64,000 nt of DNA from Halomonas sp. (lineage in GTDB: Bacteria > Pseudomonadota > Gammaproteobacteria > Pseudomonadales > Halomonadaceae), in contig NZ_JAJUFQ010000001.1 of NCBI RefSeq assembly GCF_029263665.1, positions 186,001 to 250,000 of the forward strand, read 5' to 3'. Below, piece after piece: positions 18,388 to 27,456 of the stretch (within the stretch, counting starts at the first letter, position 1; each line of letters starts with the position of its first letter). The notes under the pieces are model-generated. The model did not search any database. It was not told the origin of the DNA and saw only the letters and a list, made by a program, of their open reading frames with translations. Position numbers and translations under genes: made by a program.

Positions 18388-19120
18388 CTAACCAGTCCTG
18401 CACATCATTGATGGCTGCATGCCGAGTCAGGTCAGTCTGCAGCGGAGTAATCGATACGTGGCCTGACTCCACGGCGGCAAAGTCAGTATCGGCACCATCG
18501 TCGGCACTCTCCCCTACAGGGGCGATCCAGTAGCGCGTCCGCCCTCGCGGATCACGCGCCTCGACAGGTTGCCGGGCCGGGCCTCGATGGCCCAGGCGTG
18601 TCACCCGGACACCCTGGATTTGATCCCAGGGCAGATCGGGCACATTGACGTTGAGCAAGGTGCGAGGAGGCAGTGACAGCTGCTCCAGAGCTCCCACCAG
18701 GCTCGCAGCAAAGCGGCCTGCGGTCTCGAAATGACGCTGCCCCACCAGGGATACGGCAATCGCCGTCATACCCAGGTTGCGCCCTTCCATGGCTGCCGCC
18801 ACGGTGCCGGAATAGAGCACGTCATCCCCCAGATTGGCGCCATGGTTGATACCAGAGATCACCAGATCCGGTGACTCATCCCAGATGTCACTGACCCCCA
18901 GGTAGACACAGTCAGCCGGGGTCCCGTCGACACTATAAAAGCCGTTGTCCAGCGCATTGAGCGACAGAGGTCTCGACAGGGTCAGCGAGTTGCTCGCACC
19001 GCTTCGGTCCCGATCCGGTGCGACGACACGCAACCGCGCATGAGAGACCAGGGCATCGTGCAACGCTCTGAGGCCCGGTGCATTGACACCATCATCATTG
19101 GAAAGCAGCAAGCGTCTCAT
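18374..19120 (-). CDS. surE: 5'/3'-nucleotidase SurE
   Basis: A 248-residue metal-dependent nucleotidase/exopolyphosphatase involved in stationary-phase survival. The metal site begins with LLLSNDDG (Asn8, Asp9, Asp10), then [26 protein letters not shown], the full SurE signature. It overlaps truD by four bases (ATGA) and pcm by 14 bases, so translation is coupled through this block. Confidence 0.96.
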   Translation of the reverse strand: MRRLLLSNDDGVNAPGLRALHDALVSHARLRVVAPDRDRSGASNSLTLSRPLSLNALDNGFYSVDGTPADCVYLGVSDIWDESPDLVISGINHGANLGDDVLYSGTVAAAMEGRNLGMTAIAVSLVGQRHFETAGRFAASLVGALEQLSLPPRTLLNVNVPDLPWDQIQGVRVTRLGHRGPARQPVEARDPRGRTRYWIAPVGESADDGADTDFAAVESGHVSITPLQTDLTRHAAINDVQDWLDALT

Positions 19121-20211
19121 TTTTCTTCCCCCTGGCGTCGCACACTGTCAGGACGGAACTCCAGGCTTGGATGCGTCATCAGTTCACGCAGTACCGCCGT
19201 CGCATAGGCACCACTGGGTAGCGCGAAACTCAGCCATATCTCACCATCACCGCGCTCCAGGCTGGCCTCGCCAGGGATCACTCTCAATGCACGTCTGGCT
19301 GCCTTGGCCCCGGCCTTTTCCAGGCCCTGGCACAAGCCTGGATTGCGCGCGAGCACATCCTGCTCCAGTTGCAGAGCCCGTGCTGCGGCGCGTGTACCAC
19401 CCTGCCCCCATAATACTGCGGTAGGATGAATATCGCCGCCTACCAGACGCTGGCGCAGGCAACCATCGTCCGCCTCGGCCTGAAACAGACTATGGGTGCC
19501 TTCCAGCATCATCACGTCACCTTCCAGTACTTCGTCCCATAGGCCTCTGGCCAGACGCTCAGCCAACTGAGCGTTGAACAGGTAACTACGCGCAGTGGAA
19601 AGCAACATGCCATCGCGGTCATCGCGCTTGCGCCAGCCCCTGTCAAGCACATCCCTGGCACGGACCAGGTTGCGTCCATCCGGGCCAAAGCGCTGTGGGC
19701 CAAAATAATTGGGCACTCCCTTGGTCAACAGAGTGTGCCAGCGCTGTTCAAGGCTCTCATCCAGCGTCACGTCCCCGCTCAGACGCAGACGAAAGCGGTT
19801 GCCTCGATGAACTCCGCGCTTGAGCTTGCGGGGATGGCGATCCAGGCGTTCCGCTCGCATCCCTCTTGCTTGCAGGGCTTCGACAAGACCTTCAGGGGCC
19901 TCGCGTCCAGGCAAGTGCACCGAAAACCACTGCCGGGTGACAGCAAAGCGGTCCTTCATTCCGGCATAGCCGATATCACGCTGGCCGACATCGCATAATC
20001 GCGCCAGTTCCCGGGCGACCATGGCCGTGGTGGCATCTCGTTTCTCGATCCACAACCACAGATGTTCGCCCTGACCTTCAGGCTCGAACCCCAGACACTC
20101 CTCGACATCAAAGTCTTCCGCTGTCTCGCGATAGCGGCCAGCCCGAGGAGCTCCGAATTCAACATCAAAGCGGCGTGGCCACTGTGGTGGCCAGGCGATG
20201 TCGTCACGCAT
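19117..20211 (-). CDS. truD: tRNA pseudouridine(13) synthase TruD
   Basis: A 364-residue pseudouridine synthase that modifies U13 of tRNA-Glu. The catalytic Asp87 is in [18 protein letters not shown], with '[23 protein letters not shown]' and '[12 protein letters not shown]' further on, all TruD marks. The ATG at 20211 has GGAG nine bases upstream and overlaps the ispF stop by eight bases. Longer in-frame starts run inside ispF and are unlikely. Confidence 0.95.
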   Translation of the reverse strand: MRDDIAWPPQWPRRFDVEFGAPRAGRYRETAEDFDVEECLGFEPEGQGEHLWLWIEKRDATTAMVARELARLCDVGQRDIGYAGMKDRFAVTRQWFSVHLPGREAPEGLVEALQARGMRAERLDRHPRKLKRGVHRGNRFRLRLSGDVTLDESLEQRWHTLLTKGVPNYFGPQRFGPDGRNLVRARDVLDRGWRKRDDRDGMLLSTARSYLFNAQLAERLARGLWDEVLEGDVMMLEGTHSLFQAEADDGCLRQRLVGGDIHPTAVLWGQGGTRAAARALQLEQDVLARNPGLCQGLEKAGAKAARRALRVIPGEASLERGDGEIWLSFALPSGAYATAVLRELMTHPSLEFRPDSVRRQGEEK

Positions 20212-20716
20212 CGACATCTCCATCGACAGTGGTGAGCAACACCACTGCCTCTGCAGCGATGCCCTCTCCCCGCCCAGTGAAACCCAGCCTCTCGGTGGTG
20301 GTTGCCTTGACGTTGACGGCCTCCAGCTCAACCTTCAGGTCCGCTGCAATATGTTCACGCATGCTCGCCAGGTGCGGTGCCATTTTGGGTGCCTGAGCCA
20401 TCAGGGTGGCGTCCAGGTTGATCACTCGATAACCCGATGCCTTGACCTCAGCCACCACCCGACGCAGCAGCTCTCGACTATCTGCCCCCTTCCAGGCCGC
20501 ATCAGTATCCGGAAAATGATGTCCGATATCGCCCAGGGCGCACGCTCCGAGCAGTGCATCGCTGATGGCATGAAGCAGGACATCGCCATCGGAGTGAGCA
20601 ACAAAGGCATGCTCGAAGGGAATACGCACTCCCCCAATCATCAGATGGTCACCATCACCAAAACGGTGAACATCAAAACCGTGGCCAATGCGCATGGGTA
20701 ATGACGTCATTATCAT
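20204..20716 (-). CDS. ispF: 2-C-methyl-D-erythritol 2,4-cyclodiphosphate synthase
   Basis: The fifth enzyme of the MEP isoprenoid pathway, with the metal motif GHGFDVH at the N-terminus, '[19 protein letters not shown]' and '[18 protein letters not shown]'. With the ATG at 20716 it has 170 residues, about ten more than E. coli IspF; the ATGs at 20731 and 20698 (MRIGHGF) are alternatives. It lies 98 bases downstream of ispD, not fused to it, and its stop overlaps truD. Confidence 0.94.
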   Translation of the reverse strand: MIMTSLPMRIGHGFDVHRFGDGDHLMIGGVRIPFEHAFVAHSDGDVLLHAISDALLGACALGDIGHHFPDTDAAWKGADSRELLRRVVAEVKASGYRVINLDATLMAQAPKMAPHLASMREHIAADLKVELEAVNVKATTTERLGFTGRGEGIAAEAVVLLTTVDGDVDA

Positions 20717-20814
20717 GGAGTCTCTTGTCATGTTCCCGAAGCATGGGAAGCATCAACTGTCAGTTGCGAGATAGCATCTATTCATGAGCGGCTGTCAGCC
20801 ACGCATGAAAGTCA

Positions 20815-21540
20815 TCATTCATCTTGTGTGGCAGCGGCCTTCCGCTGGGCCTGGAGGATCAGCTCAGCCATCGGCAGGTCTTCTGGATGCGTGATCTTGA
20901 TATTGTCCCTGCGGCCCTGAACCAGGCGCGGAAACAAACCAAGGGCTTCCACAGCAGAGGACTCATCCGTGACTCGATCACGGCCGATGCCACAAGGGCC
21001 AAGCGCCGCTTCCAGTGCCTGCCTGAGCAGGCCATAACGAAATCCCTGGGGCGTCTGGGCCTGCCACAGGCCGCGCCGATCCTGAGTTCGAGCGACCAGG
21101 CCATGGTCATCATCACGCTTGATGGTGTCGGCTACCGGCGTGGCCAGCAAGGCGCCAGCCTCATTTTCAAGGGCCGTCTGCTCGAGCTTGCATAGGTCAT
21201 CCACCGCGACGCAGGGACGTGCGACATCGTGCACCAGCACCAGATCTTCGGGGGCAGCCTCTGACTCAATGGCCCGCAAGGCATTGAGAACGCTGTCGAC
21301 TCGTTCGTCTCCACCGTCGATACGCCGCCAGTCACGGAAAGGCACCAGGTTCGGATCAAACCATGAGTCATCGTGCTTGAGGGACAAGCATAAGCAAGCC
21401 TCTGGAAAGGCCCGATACAGCCTTTCCAGAGTGCAAGCCAGCACCGGGGAGCCATTCAATGAAAGGTACTGCTTGGGACGCTCACCACCGACTCTCGTCC
21501 CACTGCCAGCTGCCGGCACGATCAACCAGCAACGCCTCAT
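20815..21540 (-). CDS. ispD: 2-C-methyl-D-erythritol 4-phosphate cytidylyltransferase
   Basis: A 241-residue nucleotidyltransferase, the third step of the MEP pathway. It shows the CTP-binding 'VPAAGSGTRVGGERPKQYL' at residues 8-26, then 'LVHDVARPCV' and 'QTPQGFRYGLLRQA'. The start overlaps the ftsB stop by four bases (ATGA), the common ftsB-ispD-ispF order of gammaproteobacteria. Confidence 0.96.
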   Translation of the reverse strand: MRRCWLIVPAAGSGTRVGGERPKQYLSLNGSPVLACTLERLYRAFPEACLCLSLKHDDSWFDPNLVPFRDWRRIDGGDERVDSVLNALRAIESEAAPEDLVLVHDVARPCVAVDDLCKLEQTALENEAGALLATPVADTIKRDDDHGLVARTQDRRGLWQAQTPQGFRYGLLRQALEAALGPCGIGRDRVTDESSAVEALGLFPRLVQGRRDNIKITHPEDLPMAELILQAQRKAAATQDE

Positions 21541-21836
21541 TGACTACCGCTCCGCGCGGACTCTGTGTCCGGTACCCACAGAAATTGCTCGTCAGTGCGC
21601 ACCATGCCCACATCGCTGCGCGCACGTTCCTCTATGGCATCAAGGCCGGTCTTGAGATCAACGACCTCCGCCGCCAAGCGCGCATTACGATCACGCAGAG
21701 GCTTGTTGGCCTCTTCCAGCGCAGCAACGCGCGCAGTAATTTCCTGCATTTCCTGGACACCACCCTGCCCCAGCCACAGTCGATACTGCAGCAGGGCAAG
21801 CAGTGCCAACAGCACAATCGCCAACCTCTTGAGCAT
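21537..21836 (-). CDS. ftsB: Cell division protein FtsB
   Basis: A 99-residue bitopic protein with one N-terminal transmembrane helix (residues 3-19) followed by a leucine-zipper-like coiled coil (about 28-72) and the FtsB-type end 'EERARSDVGMVRTDEQFLWV'. It forms the FtsQLB complex that activates septal peptidoglycan synthesis. A TTG two codons upstream is a possible alternative start. In many gammaproteobacteria eno lies directly upstream; here a Fap-like operon does. Confidence 0.94.
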   Translation of the reverse strand: MLKRLAIVLLALLALLQYRLWLGQGGVQEMQEITARVAALEEANKPLRDRNARLAAEVVDLKTGLDAIEERARSDVGMVRTDEQFLWVPDTESARSGSQ

Positions 21837-21892
21837 GCCCAAGTACCATCATCATTCGCGTATGGCACGTAGTATGCCATTGAGGTACAAGC

Positions 21893-21923
21893 GGGGCGAC
21901 TGTGATTACCTCACAATCGCCCC
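21893..21923 (-). terminator. Stem-loop between the fapF-like gene and ftsB
   Basis: GGGGCGA (21893-21899) pairs with TCGCCCC (21917-21923), and inside it TGTGA pairs with TCACA around TTACC after one mismatch. No T-run follows. Its place 98 bases after the fapF-like stop suits a terminator or processing site for the amyloid operon. Confidence 0.55.
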
Positions 21924-22020
21924 GAAATCGGCATTGAAAGCAGGAATGGATCGAGCATGACCGTCGTACCAGCACTTTTCATGTAGATCCTGAGGGCTCG
22001 ACTCCCGTATAGCCGGAACC

Positions 22021-23097
22021 TTATAGCTGGAATGGCATCCTGAACGTCAACTTGATATCCGAAGCGTCTTCCGTCAGGCCAATTCCCAGGTTCGTGACAA
22101 TGGAAGTAGTGTCGGACATGGCATAGGATCCACCGATATTGAACACACCGATATTGGCATCACTACCCACTACCTTGGTGCGACTTCCACTATCCGGAGT
22201 AATGTAAGTATCCCGGATATATTCATGATTATAGGAAAGCGCCAGACTCAATCGCTCATTCAACGCAAAGGCAGTACCAAAACCGGCCGTAATGCTGTCG
22301 CCCAGATCCACCTCTGCCTTTTGATTGCCACTGCCCCCGGAAATATCGTCAAAATCTTTTTCAATGTTATAGGTATAACCAAGATTGGCGAAAACAATGG
22401 CCGGGTCCAGCGTCTTCAATACCGACACTCCCGCCGTCACACCCCATACACCATTGCCGGTGGGCAATTCCTCGGGAACGTTGAGATTGGTGTTATCGGG
22501 ATCCGGTTTGATATCGATACCGTAGGGGTCCTTGCCCGTTGGTGCTCTCACGCCCAGGCTGACCACCACATCAGGACGTTCCACCGTTTCCGGCAGCAAA
22601 CGATAGGCCAGAGTGGCTGTCACGTCCCCCAACCCGGATTCGCTGACATTGGCCTGAGTATTCTGCTCAGTAGACAGGTCACCGCCTATCGACTCAAGCT
22701 CCGTGGTGCGATAGACAAAAGGAATATTCAGGCTCGCTTCCAGCCGATCAGTGATGCCATAGCGGGTATTGACCTCGACGGTGGTGATGTGGGACTCGAC
22801 ATTGTCGAGATTCAACTCACCGAGAAAGATGGCATCCAGGGCCAGGAAACCACGCAAGGCCAGGCTGTCACGATCCGAATAACTATAGGAAATACTGGGC
22901 TCTATGGTGATACGGTCAGTGAACAGGGTATGCTCTTCGCGGAAAATATCCCGAACGCTAGGGCTGGACTGAGATTCCCGGGCTTCTTGTTGTGTTGTTC
23001 CTATGGTTTGAGCATTGGCGCTTCCTGTAGTCGCACACAGACCAAGCACGGCCGTACCGATAGCTGAAAAATGAGCGTAACGACGCTGGAAATTCAT
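22021..23097 (-). CDS. fapF: Outer-membrane beta-barrel protein, FapF-like
   Basis: A 358-residue exported protein with a signal peptide (cleavage near SANAQ, about residue 30). A short polar segment follows, then about 12 amphipathic beta strands ending in a terminal aromatic-type strand 'IKLTFRMPFQL', as in outer-membrane barrels. Recurrent 'GLGDVTATLAYRL' and 'DAIFLG' phrases resemble the MetA/phenol-degradation-type porin family. As the last gene after a C39 peptidase and repeat proteins it occupies the place of FapF, the pore that secretes Fap amyloid subunits. It is shorter than Pseudomonas FapF, and I see only a brief N-terminal coiled-coil candidate (about 30-60). GGGGAAAACA precedes the ATG. 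Confidence 0.75.
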   Translation of the reverse strand: MNFQRRYAHFSAIGTAVLGLCATTGSANAQTIGTTQQEARESQSSPSVRDIFREEHTLFTDRITIEPSISYSYSDRDSLALRGFLALDAIFLGELNLDNVESHITTVEVNTRYGITDRLEASLNIPFVYRTTELESIGGDLSTEQNTQANVSESGLGDVTATLAYRLLPETVERPDVVVSLGVRAPTGKDPYGIDIKPDPDNTNLNVPEELPTGNGVWGVTAGVSVLKTLDPAIVFANLGYTYNIEKDFDDISGGSGNQKAEVDLGDSITAGFGTAFALNERLSLALSYNHEYIRDTYITPDSGSRTKVVGSDANIGVFNIGGSYAMSDTTSIVTNLGIGLTEDASDIKLTFRMPFQL

Positions 23098-23264
23098 TGT
23101 TTTCCCCTTGATTTCCCCAGAAAACCCTTCTTTACCTACAACTGCACTCCTCCATTCCCTTGCTCACAACATGTTTCCTGCTTACATCCCTACTACTTTC
23201 AAACTAAACGTAGCGGAAATCCTGCAACTTGCCTGACAAGGCTTGGGGAAATCACTCCTTGTTA

Positions 23265-24065
23265 TCAACGCAACGCCGCCGCTGAATGTACGCTTCTCAG
23301 CATGCCCGGCACTGATCCACCAGACAGAGAAGCGCCATTGCCCATGTACAGCTGCAGTCGCGTCATGTTGTGCACGGTCTGGAAGTCACTGGATAGTTGA
23401 ATGGCCTGACGCAACCCTCGTCCCGGCGTGATGGACTGTGTCACATGGCCCATACCTGGGAGGTCGATGGCCACCTGCATGTCGTTGCCTTTCGCACTGG
23501 CTGTTATACGAGTGCCACCCAGCGCTTGCTGAATGCTACCCCCAGCGTTGCTCGTGGCACCGCTGTCACGGAACTTGTCGGCACTCATCACATCCAGCAC
23601 CAGGTCATTGGATGCGGTGTTGAAATCCCCACCGGCCTGAATGGACTGCACCACCCCTGAACCGTTGCGAGTTCCATGATCGATCACCGTGGCACCGTTA
23701 CCGTTATAGGTACTCGACAGCACGGGTTCATTCTCTCCTTTGATGACGGTGAGAGTCGGCTCGAAGCTCACTGTCGGCAGACGTCGAGTCAGATCGCCCG
23801 CCATGCGCGCGCCAGCGCTGAAGCTATCGCCACTCGCGGTTCGCCAATGGCTCACCATCTGCACTCCGAAATACATCAAGGTTCCCTGATCAACATAACG
23901 ACCACGTAGATTTCCCAGCTCAGCATCACTCAGCTGGCGAGCGTCGGAGTCGCCCTCAAATCTCGTGAAATCTGTCGTCGCGGCCAGGCTCACGGGAGTG
24001 GCTAATGCCACCACCATCGCCAGCATGACACGACGGCGAATCCCTCCGATTGCTTGTTCCCACAT
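23265..24065 (-). CDS. fapE: FapE-like exported accessory protein of the amyloid operon
   Basis: A 266-residue secreted protein with a signal peptide ending near residue 28 (PVSLAA). After it comes LSDAELGNLRGR (45-56), a motif also seen in modified form in the first two proteins of this operon and resembling a double-glycine leader. The rest is a Gly/Ser/Asn-rich domain with alternating polar and hydrophobic residues, fitting an extracellular beta structure. Position between the C39 peptidase and the barrel gene matches fapE of Pseudomonas; I claim this by position and general character, not by alignment. GGAGG nine bases upstream supports the ATG at 24065. Confidence 0.6.
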   Translation of the reverse strand: MWEQAIGGIRRRVMLAMVVALATPVSLAATTDFTRFEGDSDARQLSDAELGNLRGRYVDQGTLMYFGVQMVSHWRTASGDSFSAGARMAGDLTRRLPTVSFEPTLTVIKGENEPVLSSTYNGNGATVIDHGTRNGSGVVQSIQAGGDFNTASNDLVLDVMSADKFRDSGATSNAGGSIQQALGGTRITASAKGNDMQVAIDLPGMGHVTQSITPGRGLRQAIQLSSDFQTVHNMTRLQLYMGNGASLSGGSVPGMLRSVHSAAALR

Positions 24066-24101
24066 TGTTCTGTGCCTCCAGGTCGACATTTGCCTGTCAA
24101 C

Positions 24102-24809
24102 CTAAAACAGATCCGCATGACGGAAACCGAAGTCGATCAGCTGCTCGCGCGAAGCAGGAGAAAAGACATCCCGCAGACGCTGTGCCGTCAATGGCTGACG
24201 TGGATCCAGCAGCACCGAGTAACGGTCATAACCCTCTCCCACCACCGCAAAAATGATATGGTTCCACGCCGCCATGAAATCGTCTCGAGACATCACCCGG
24301 TTACCCAGTGCCGGATCACCGACATAGATACGATCGCCACTGGCCTTCTTCATGACCACGAAATGGTTGTAGCCATCCAGGTCCAGCAGCACGATGACCG
24401 GAATCGAGACCTCATCCAGTGTCTCCGATGTGACTTCATAACCACGCCCACGCAGCCCGATGGATTCCACGTAATTCTTCAGGTCCAGTAGCGAGAACCC
24501 TCTCTCCCTCACCACTTCCATGTCAGACACGGCAAGCATTCCCGCCAGCACCGTGTTTTCAGTGATATCCGGCTTCTGGTAGGCATACTTGAGGATGGTG
24601 GCGAGTGATGCCGCGCCACAGGAGAAATCGGTGTGCTGCTCGACAAGATTCTCGAAGCGGCGTTCGCGAATGGACATGACGCTCTTGTTCACGATGGTGC
24701 CTGGCACAACCCCAGAAAGCTGCACGACGGCAGCTTGAGGTACCTGCGAAACAAGCGCACCACCTACGGCCAGAGCTATAGCGCAAGGCCAGCGTGCCAG
24801 GGTCTTCAT
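24102..24809 (-). CDS. fapD: C39-family cysteine peptidase, FapD-like
   Basis: A 235-residue exported peptidase with a signal peptide ending near residue 27. The C39 catalytic set is complete: Cys64 in DFSCGAASLATIL, His149 in DGYNHFVVM and Asp165 in YVGDPALG, and the upstream Gln is Gln58 (VEQHTDFS). Unlike bacteriocin transporters it has no ABC or membrane domain, which matches FapD, the periplasmic protease needed for Fap secretion. Its place between the fapC-like and fapE-like genes is as in Pseudomonas. GGGG six bases upstream favours the ATG at 24809. Confidence 0.87.
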   Translation of the reverse strand: MKTLARWPCAIALAVGGALVSQVPQAAVVQLSGVVPGTIVNKSVMSIRERRFENLVEQHTDFSCGAASLATILKYAYQKPDITENTVLAGMLAVSDMEVVRERGFSLLDLKNYVESIGLRGRGYEVTSETLDEVSIPVIVLLDLDGYNHFVVMKKASGDRIYVGDPALGNRVMSRDDFMAAWNHIIFAVVGEGYDRYSVLLDPRQPLTAQRLRDVFSPASREQLIDFGFRHADLF

Positions 24810-24899
24810 GACATACCCCATTCATTGTGATGATGGCTGAACATTGCCCAAGAAGGTCCCGGCCTACCGAAGTAGGCCGGGAAGTTGGCGCTATGCTTA

Positions 24900-26087
24900 T
24901 TATTCGCTGCCACCACCGCCAGCAGAACCCGCCATGCTGGATGCAATGGACAGAGAGTTGCGCTGCAGGTTGCCGACACCGGCTGCTACGTTGACGCCGA
25001 TGTTACCCACGGCCCCTGCCAGGGCATTGCCGCCCAAAGTGGCATTGTTGTTCTGGGTGCGATAGACATCCCTCCACTGGAAGGAATGACCGGCAGCCGT
25101 GCCGCTCAGGCCGATGACCCCCGCTTCGACGAAGCCCAGGCCACCCTGGAAGCTACCTTCCTCATTGAAGGCCAGAGCACCACCATCATTGTTCAGGTCT
25201 ACAGCCCCCTGAACATCGCTATCGAGGTCGATATGGCCTGTGCTGTTGCCTCCGGTATGGCTCGGTCCGCTCCAGGTATCCGGGTAGACATTGCCGATCT
25301 GGTCAGAAGTACCTTCGTACTCCCCACTCACGCCACCGACACCAACACCGACATAGCCACCGGACAGGGAAATCCGCTCACGATAGGCAGAACCACTGGT
25401 CAACCTGACCTTGCTTCCCATGCTCATGGTGGCATTGTCGTAGGTTGCCTGGACGCCACCTGTGGTGGCATCTGCACTGCCACTGGCAGTATTTACTGCA
25501 GCCGCCAGGCTGTTATGTTGGGCGTTGCCGATACCGGCAGCGACGTTGACACCGATATTGCCGCTAGCGCCTCTCAATGCATTACCCCCCACGAGAGCAT
25601 TGTTCGGGCTGCCTTTTACCATCGTCATGTTGTTGGACGAGGATTGTGCAGAGAAGGATGAGGCCTGGCCGAACACGGTGGCTGCATCAGAAGATGACAG
25701 AGCGGCATCATTGGCTTGCTGGTTGTTATCACCGGCAGCCACGTTGGCGCCGATATTGCCGGCAGCATTGCTCAACGCGTTACCACCTAGCGTGGCATTG
25801 TTATTGACGCCGGTCTGATAGGCATGGTTGTTGTCGAGCAACTGCTTGCTGTCTACGGTAGCGCCGGAATAGTTGGGATCGTAGAAGAACGAGCCACCGA
25901 ACACTCCAATGCGCTTGTGGGTACTGGCGTCATAATCGAGATCCACATCGATGTCATTGGTGAACTCTGAATCGATGTCGGAATCGGTTTCGAAGTCGTT
26001 ACCGCCGCGCTCCCATGCCATGGCGGCTGGCGCCATCAACAACGCAGAAATGGCCAGTGCAAGCGGTGCTTTTTGGAAAGTCTTCAT
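24900..26087 (-). CDS. fapC: FapC-like amyloid fibre subunit with three repeats
   Basis: A 395-residue secreted protein; signal peptide residues 1-24 (AAMA), then an acidic stretch (31-53). Three imperfect repeats of about 33 residues, with the pattern NN-A--GGNAL---GNIG-NVAAG--N-Q-N, lie near 96-128, 162-194 and 346-379. Linkers are about 33 and 150 residues; the second is Gly/Ser/Asp-rich. Asn/Gln/Ala/Gly-rich repeats of this kind form the amyloid core in FapC. It is probably the major extracellular fibre subunit. There is no cysteine, whereas I recall a C-terminal CxxC in Pseudomonas FapC. A strong AGGAG precedes the ATG. Confidence 0.8.
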   Translation of the reverse strand: MKTFQKAPLALAISALLMAPAAMAWERGGNDFETDSDIDSEFTNDIDVDLDYDASTHKRIGVFGGSFFYDPNYSGATVDSKQLLDNNHAYQTGVNNNATLGGNALSNAAGNIGANVAAGDNNQQANDAALSSSDAATVFGQASSFSAQSSSNNMTMVKGSPNNALVGGNALRGASGNIGVNVAAGIGNAQHNSLAAAVNTASGSADATTGGVQATYDNATMSMGSKVRLTSGSAYRERISLSGGYVGVGVGGVSGEYEGTSDQIGNVYPDTWSGPSHTGGNSTGHIDLDSDVQGAVDLNNDGGALAFNEEGSFQGGLGFVEAGVIGLSGTAAGHSFQWRDVYRTQNNNATLGGNALAGAVGNIGVNVAAGVGNLQRNSLSIASSMAGSAGGGGSE

Positions 26088-26140
26088 GACATTACTCCTG
26101 AATGAACCGTACTGCCTGATACTTCGTTATATGACGTCAC

Positions 26141-26821
26141 TCACGGATTCAGCTGAAAGCTGAAGCTGTTGCGAGTGGCGTTTCCCGTGCCGGCTGACTG
26201 ATTGACCTGGATGACACCCGAGGCACGTCCGAACGTGGTTCCCTCTATTTCCAGCGTTCGTTGCGGTCCACTGCCATCACTCTCAACCCCCAGCCCCTGC
26301 CTGGTAGCCAGAACCTGCTGTAGACTTGCGTCACTGAGGCTGCTGACCCTGTTGCCATGAGCCATGCCAAAGGCATTGCTCTGGACATTGCCGACCCCCG
26401 CAGCCTGATTGACGGACAGCCATCCAGAAGCATTCTGATATGCGTTTTCTCTGATGACGGTGTCCGTCCGCCTGGCAGCGAGACGTTCATCGATATGTAC
26501 CTGCTGCACCAGGTGGTGGCGGGTACCAGCACTCGCGCCAATGGCGAGTGCTCCGCTATTCGATTGCAGATTGCTGTCCCCCGCTGCCATATTGCTGGCA
26601 GATACACCGGTGACATGGCTCAACGCGTTCCCCCCAATGACGGTACTGTGGCTCAAGACACCAAGCTCCTGACCCTGCGTATCCGGGCTGGCCATCACGG
26701 CTCCCAGCACGGAGACAAAGAGCAGCGCCTCCATCCAGCTCCAGCAAGGCCTTGCACCAAGCAGGATGTCCTTGTTCTTGTTGCCCCTGCTCGAGTTGTT
26801 ATCCCTGTTATTGTTATTCAT
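26141..26821 (-). CDS. fapB: FapB-like minor amyloid subunit / nucleator with three repeats
   Basis: A 226-residue protein with an Asn-rich, charged N-terminus, one hydrophobic segment (29-45) serving as signal sequence, and three repeats near 59-88, 120-149 and 194-222. They share the pattern T-I--NA----G---N-AAG--N-QSN with the neighbouring fibre gene. In Pseudomonas FapB is a minor fibre component thought to nucleate FapC. Here too it is shorter, lies directly upstream of the larger repeat protein, and has short linkers. GGGAG ten bases upstream supports this start; it begins four bases after the previous stop. Confidence 0.75.
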   Translation of the reverse strand: MNNNNRDNNSSRGNKNKDILLGARPCWSWMEALLFVSVLGAVMASPDTQGQELGVLSHSTVIGGNALSHVTGVSASNMAAGDSNLQSNSGALAIGASAGTRHHLVQQVHIDERLAARRTDTVIRENAYQNASGWLSVNQAAGVGNVQSNAFGMAHGNRVSSLSDASLQQVLATRQGLGVESDGSGPQRTLEIEGTTFGRASGVIQVNQSAGTGNATRNSFSFQLNP

Positions 26822-26824
26822 GGT

Positions 26825-27421
26825 TCATGGTCTCCCTGCTGTCAGAGGTGCAAGCGCTCCGGTCACTGAACCGGCAATGCCAGACGTCACACCACGCACG
26901 CCTCCGATACCACCGCCAGCACCACCAGCCTGCCCTCCCAGACCAGAGCTGATGGAACCGGACAGCCCCCCAGTACTGCCCCTATGCGATGCAGATGGGT
27001 GGGTCCCGAGTGCCTGATGCAAGCGCTGGGTGGCGCCGCCAATGCCACTGGAAATGCTGGCGGCCTCCGAGTCGCTGAGCATGATCGCCGTGACCCCCTG
27101 CATCTGCCCATGAACTCGGTGAGTCGCGGCATTGGCCATACGGCTACCACTCATCAGATCGGCTCGGGCTCGAATCGGCCCGTTGTCACGATCGACCCAT
27201 CCTGCATAGGCAGGCTCAACCTCCCTCATCACGACAATTTCTCCAGGCTGTACACCTGGACGAAGATCCGCTGCCATGGACTGACCGTCCCCAACGGTCA
27301 AACAGCCCACGGCGACGACCCCCACTGCTGCCAGCCGTTGCTGCCAGCCGTTCCGGATGCTCCCATGACCCCAATGCTCCGGAATCCTCTTCTTGATCTG
27401 GCTCACCATCATGTTGCGCAT
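26825..27421 (-). CDS. Uncharacterised exported glycine-rich protein inside the amyloid operon
   Basis: A 198-residue protein with a hydrophobic export signal at about 29-50, a mid region with LSDSEAASISSG (115-126), and a C-terminal half very rich in Gly and Ser with an amphipathic look (about 150-195). There is no Fap-type repeat. It lies between the fapA-like and fapB-like genes, where the Pseudomonas operon has no gene, and is tightly spaced (four bases) to the fapB-like gene. It may be an extra minor subunit or chaperone. I do not recognise a family. The motif at 115-126 aligns with the motif in the fapE-like and fapA-like proteins. Confidence 0.65.
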   Translation of the reverse strand: MRNMMVSQIKKRIPEHWGHGSIRNGWQQRLAAVGVVAVGCLTVGDGQSMAADLRPGVQPGEIVVMREVEPAYAGWVDRDNGPIRARADLMSGSRMANAATHRVHGQMQGVTAIMLSDSEAASISSGIGGATQRLHQALGTHPSASHRGSTGGLSGSISSGLGGQAGGAGGGIGGVRGVTSGIAGSVTGALAPLTAGRP

Positions 27422-27456
27422 GACGTTTACCTATCCCGTTCAGCTAGTCCGTTCAC

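Noticed and set aside
21900..21915. CRP-type site TGTGA-TCACA downstream of fapF
   Set aside because: The spacer is five bases instead of six, and the sequence forms the inner part of a hairpin downstream of a gene, not a promoter.
24102..24809. Bacteriocin/microcin export peptidase
   Set aside because: The C39 domain stands alone with a signal peptide; there is no ABC exporter or small leader peptide gene beside it.
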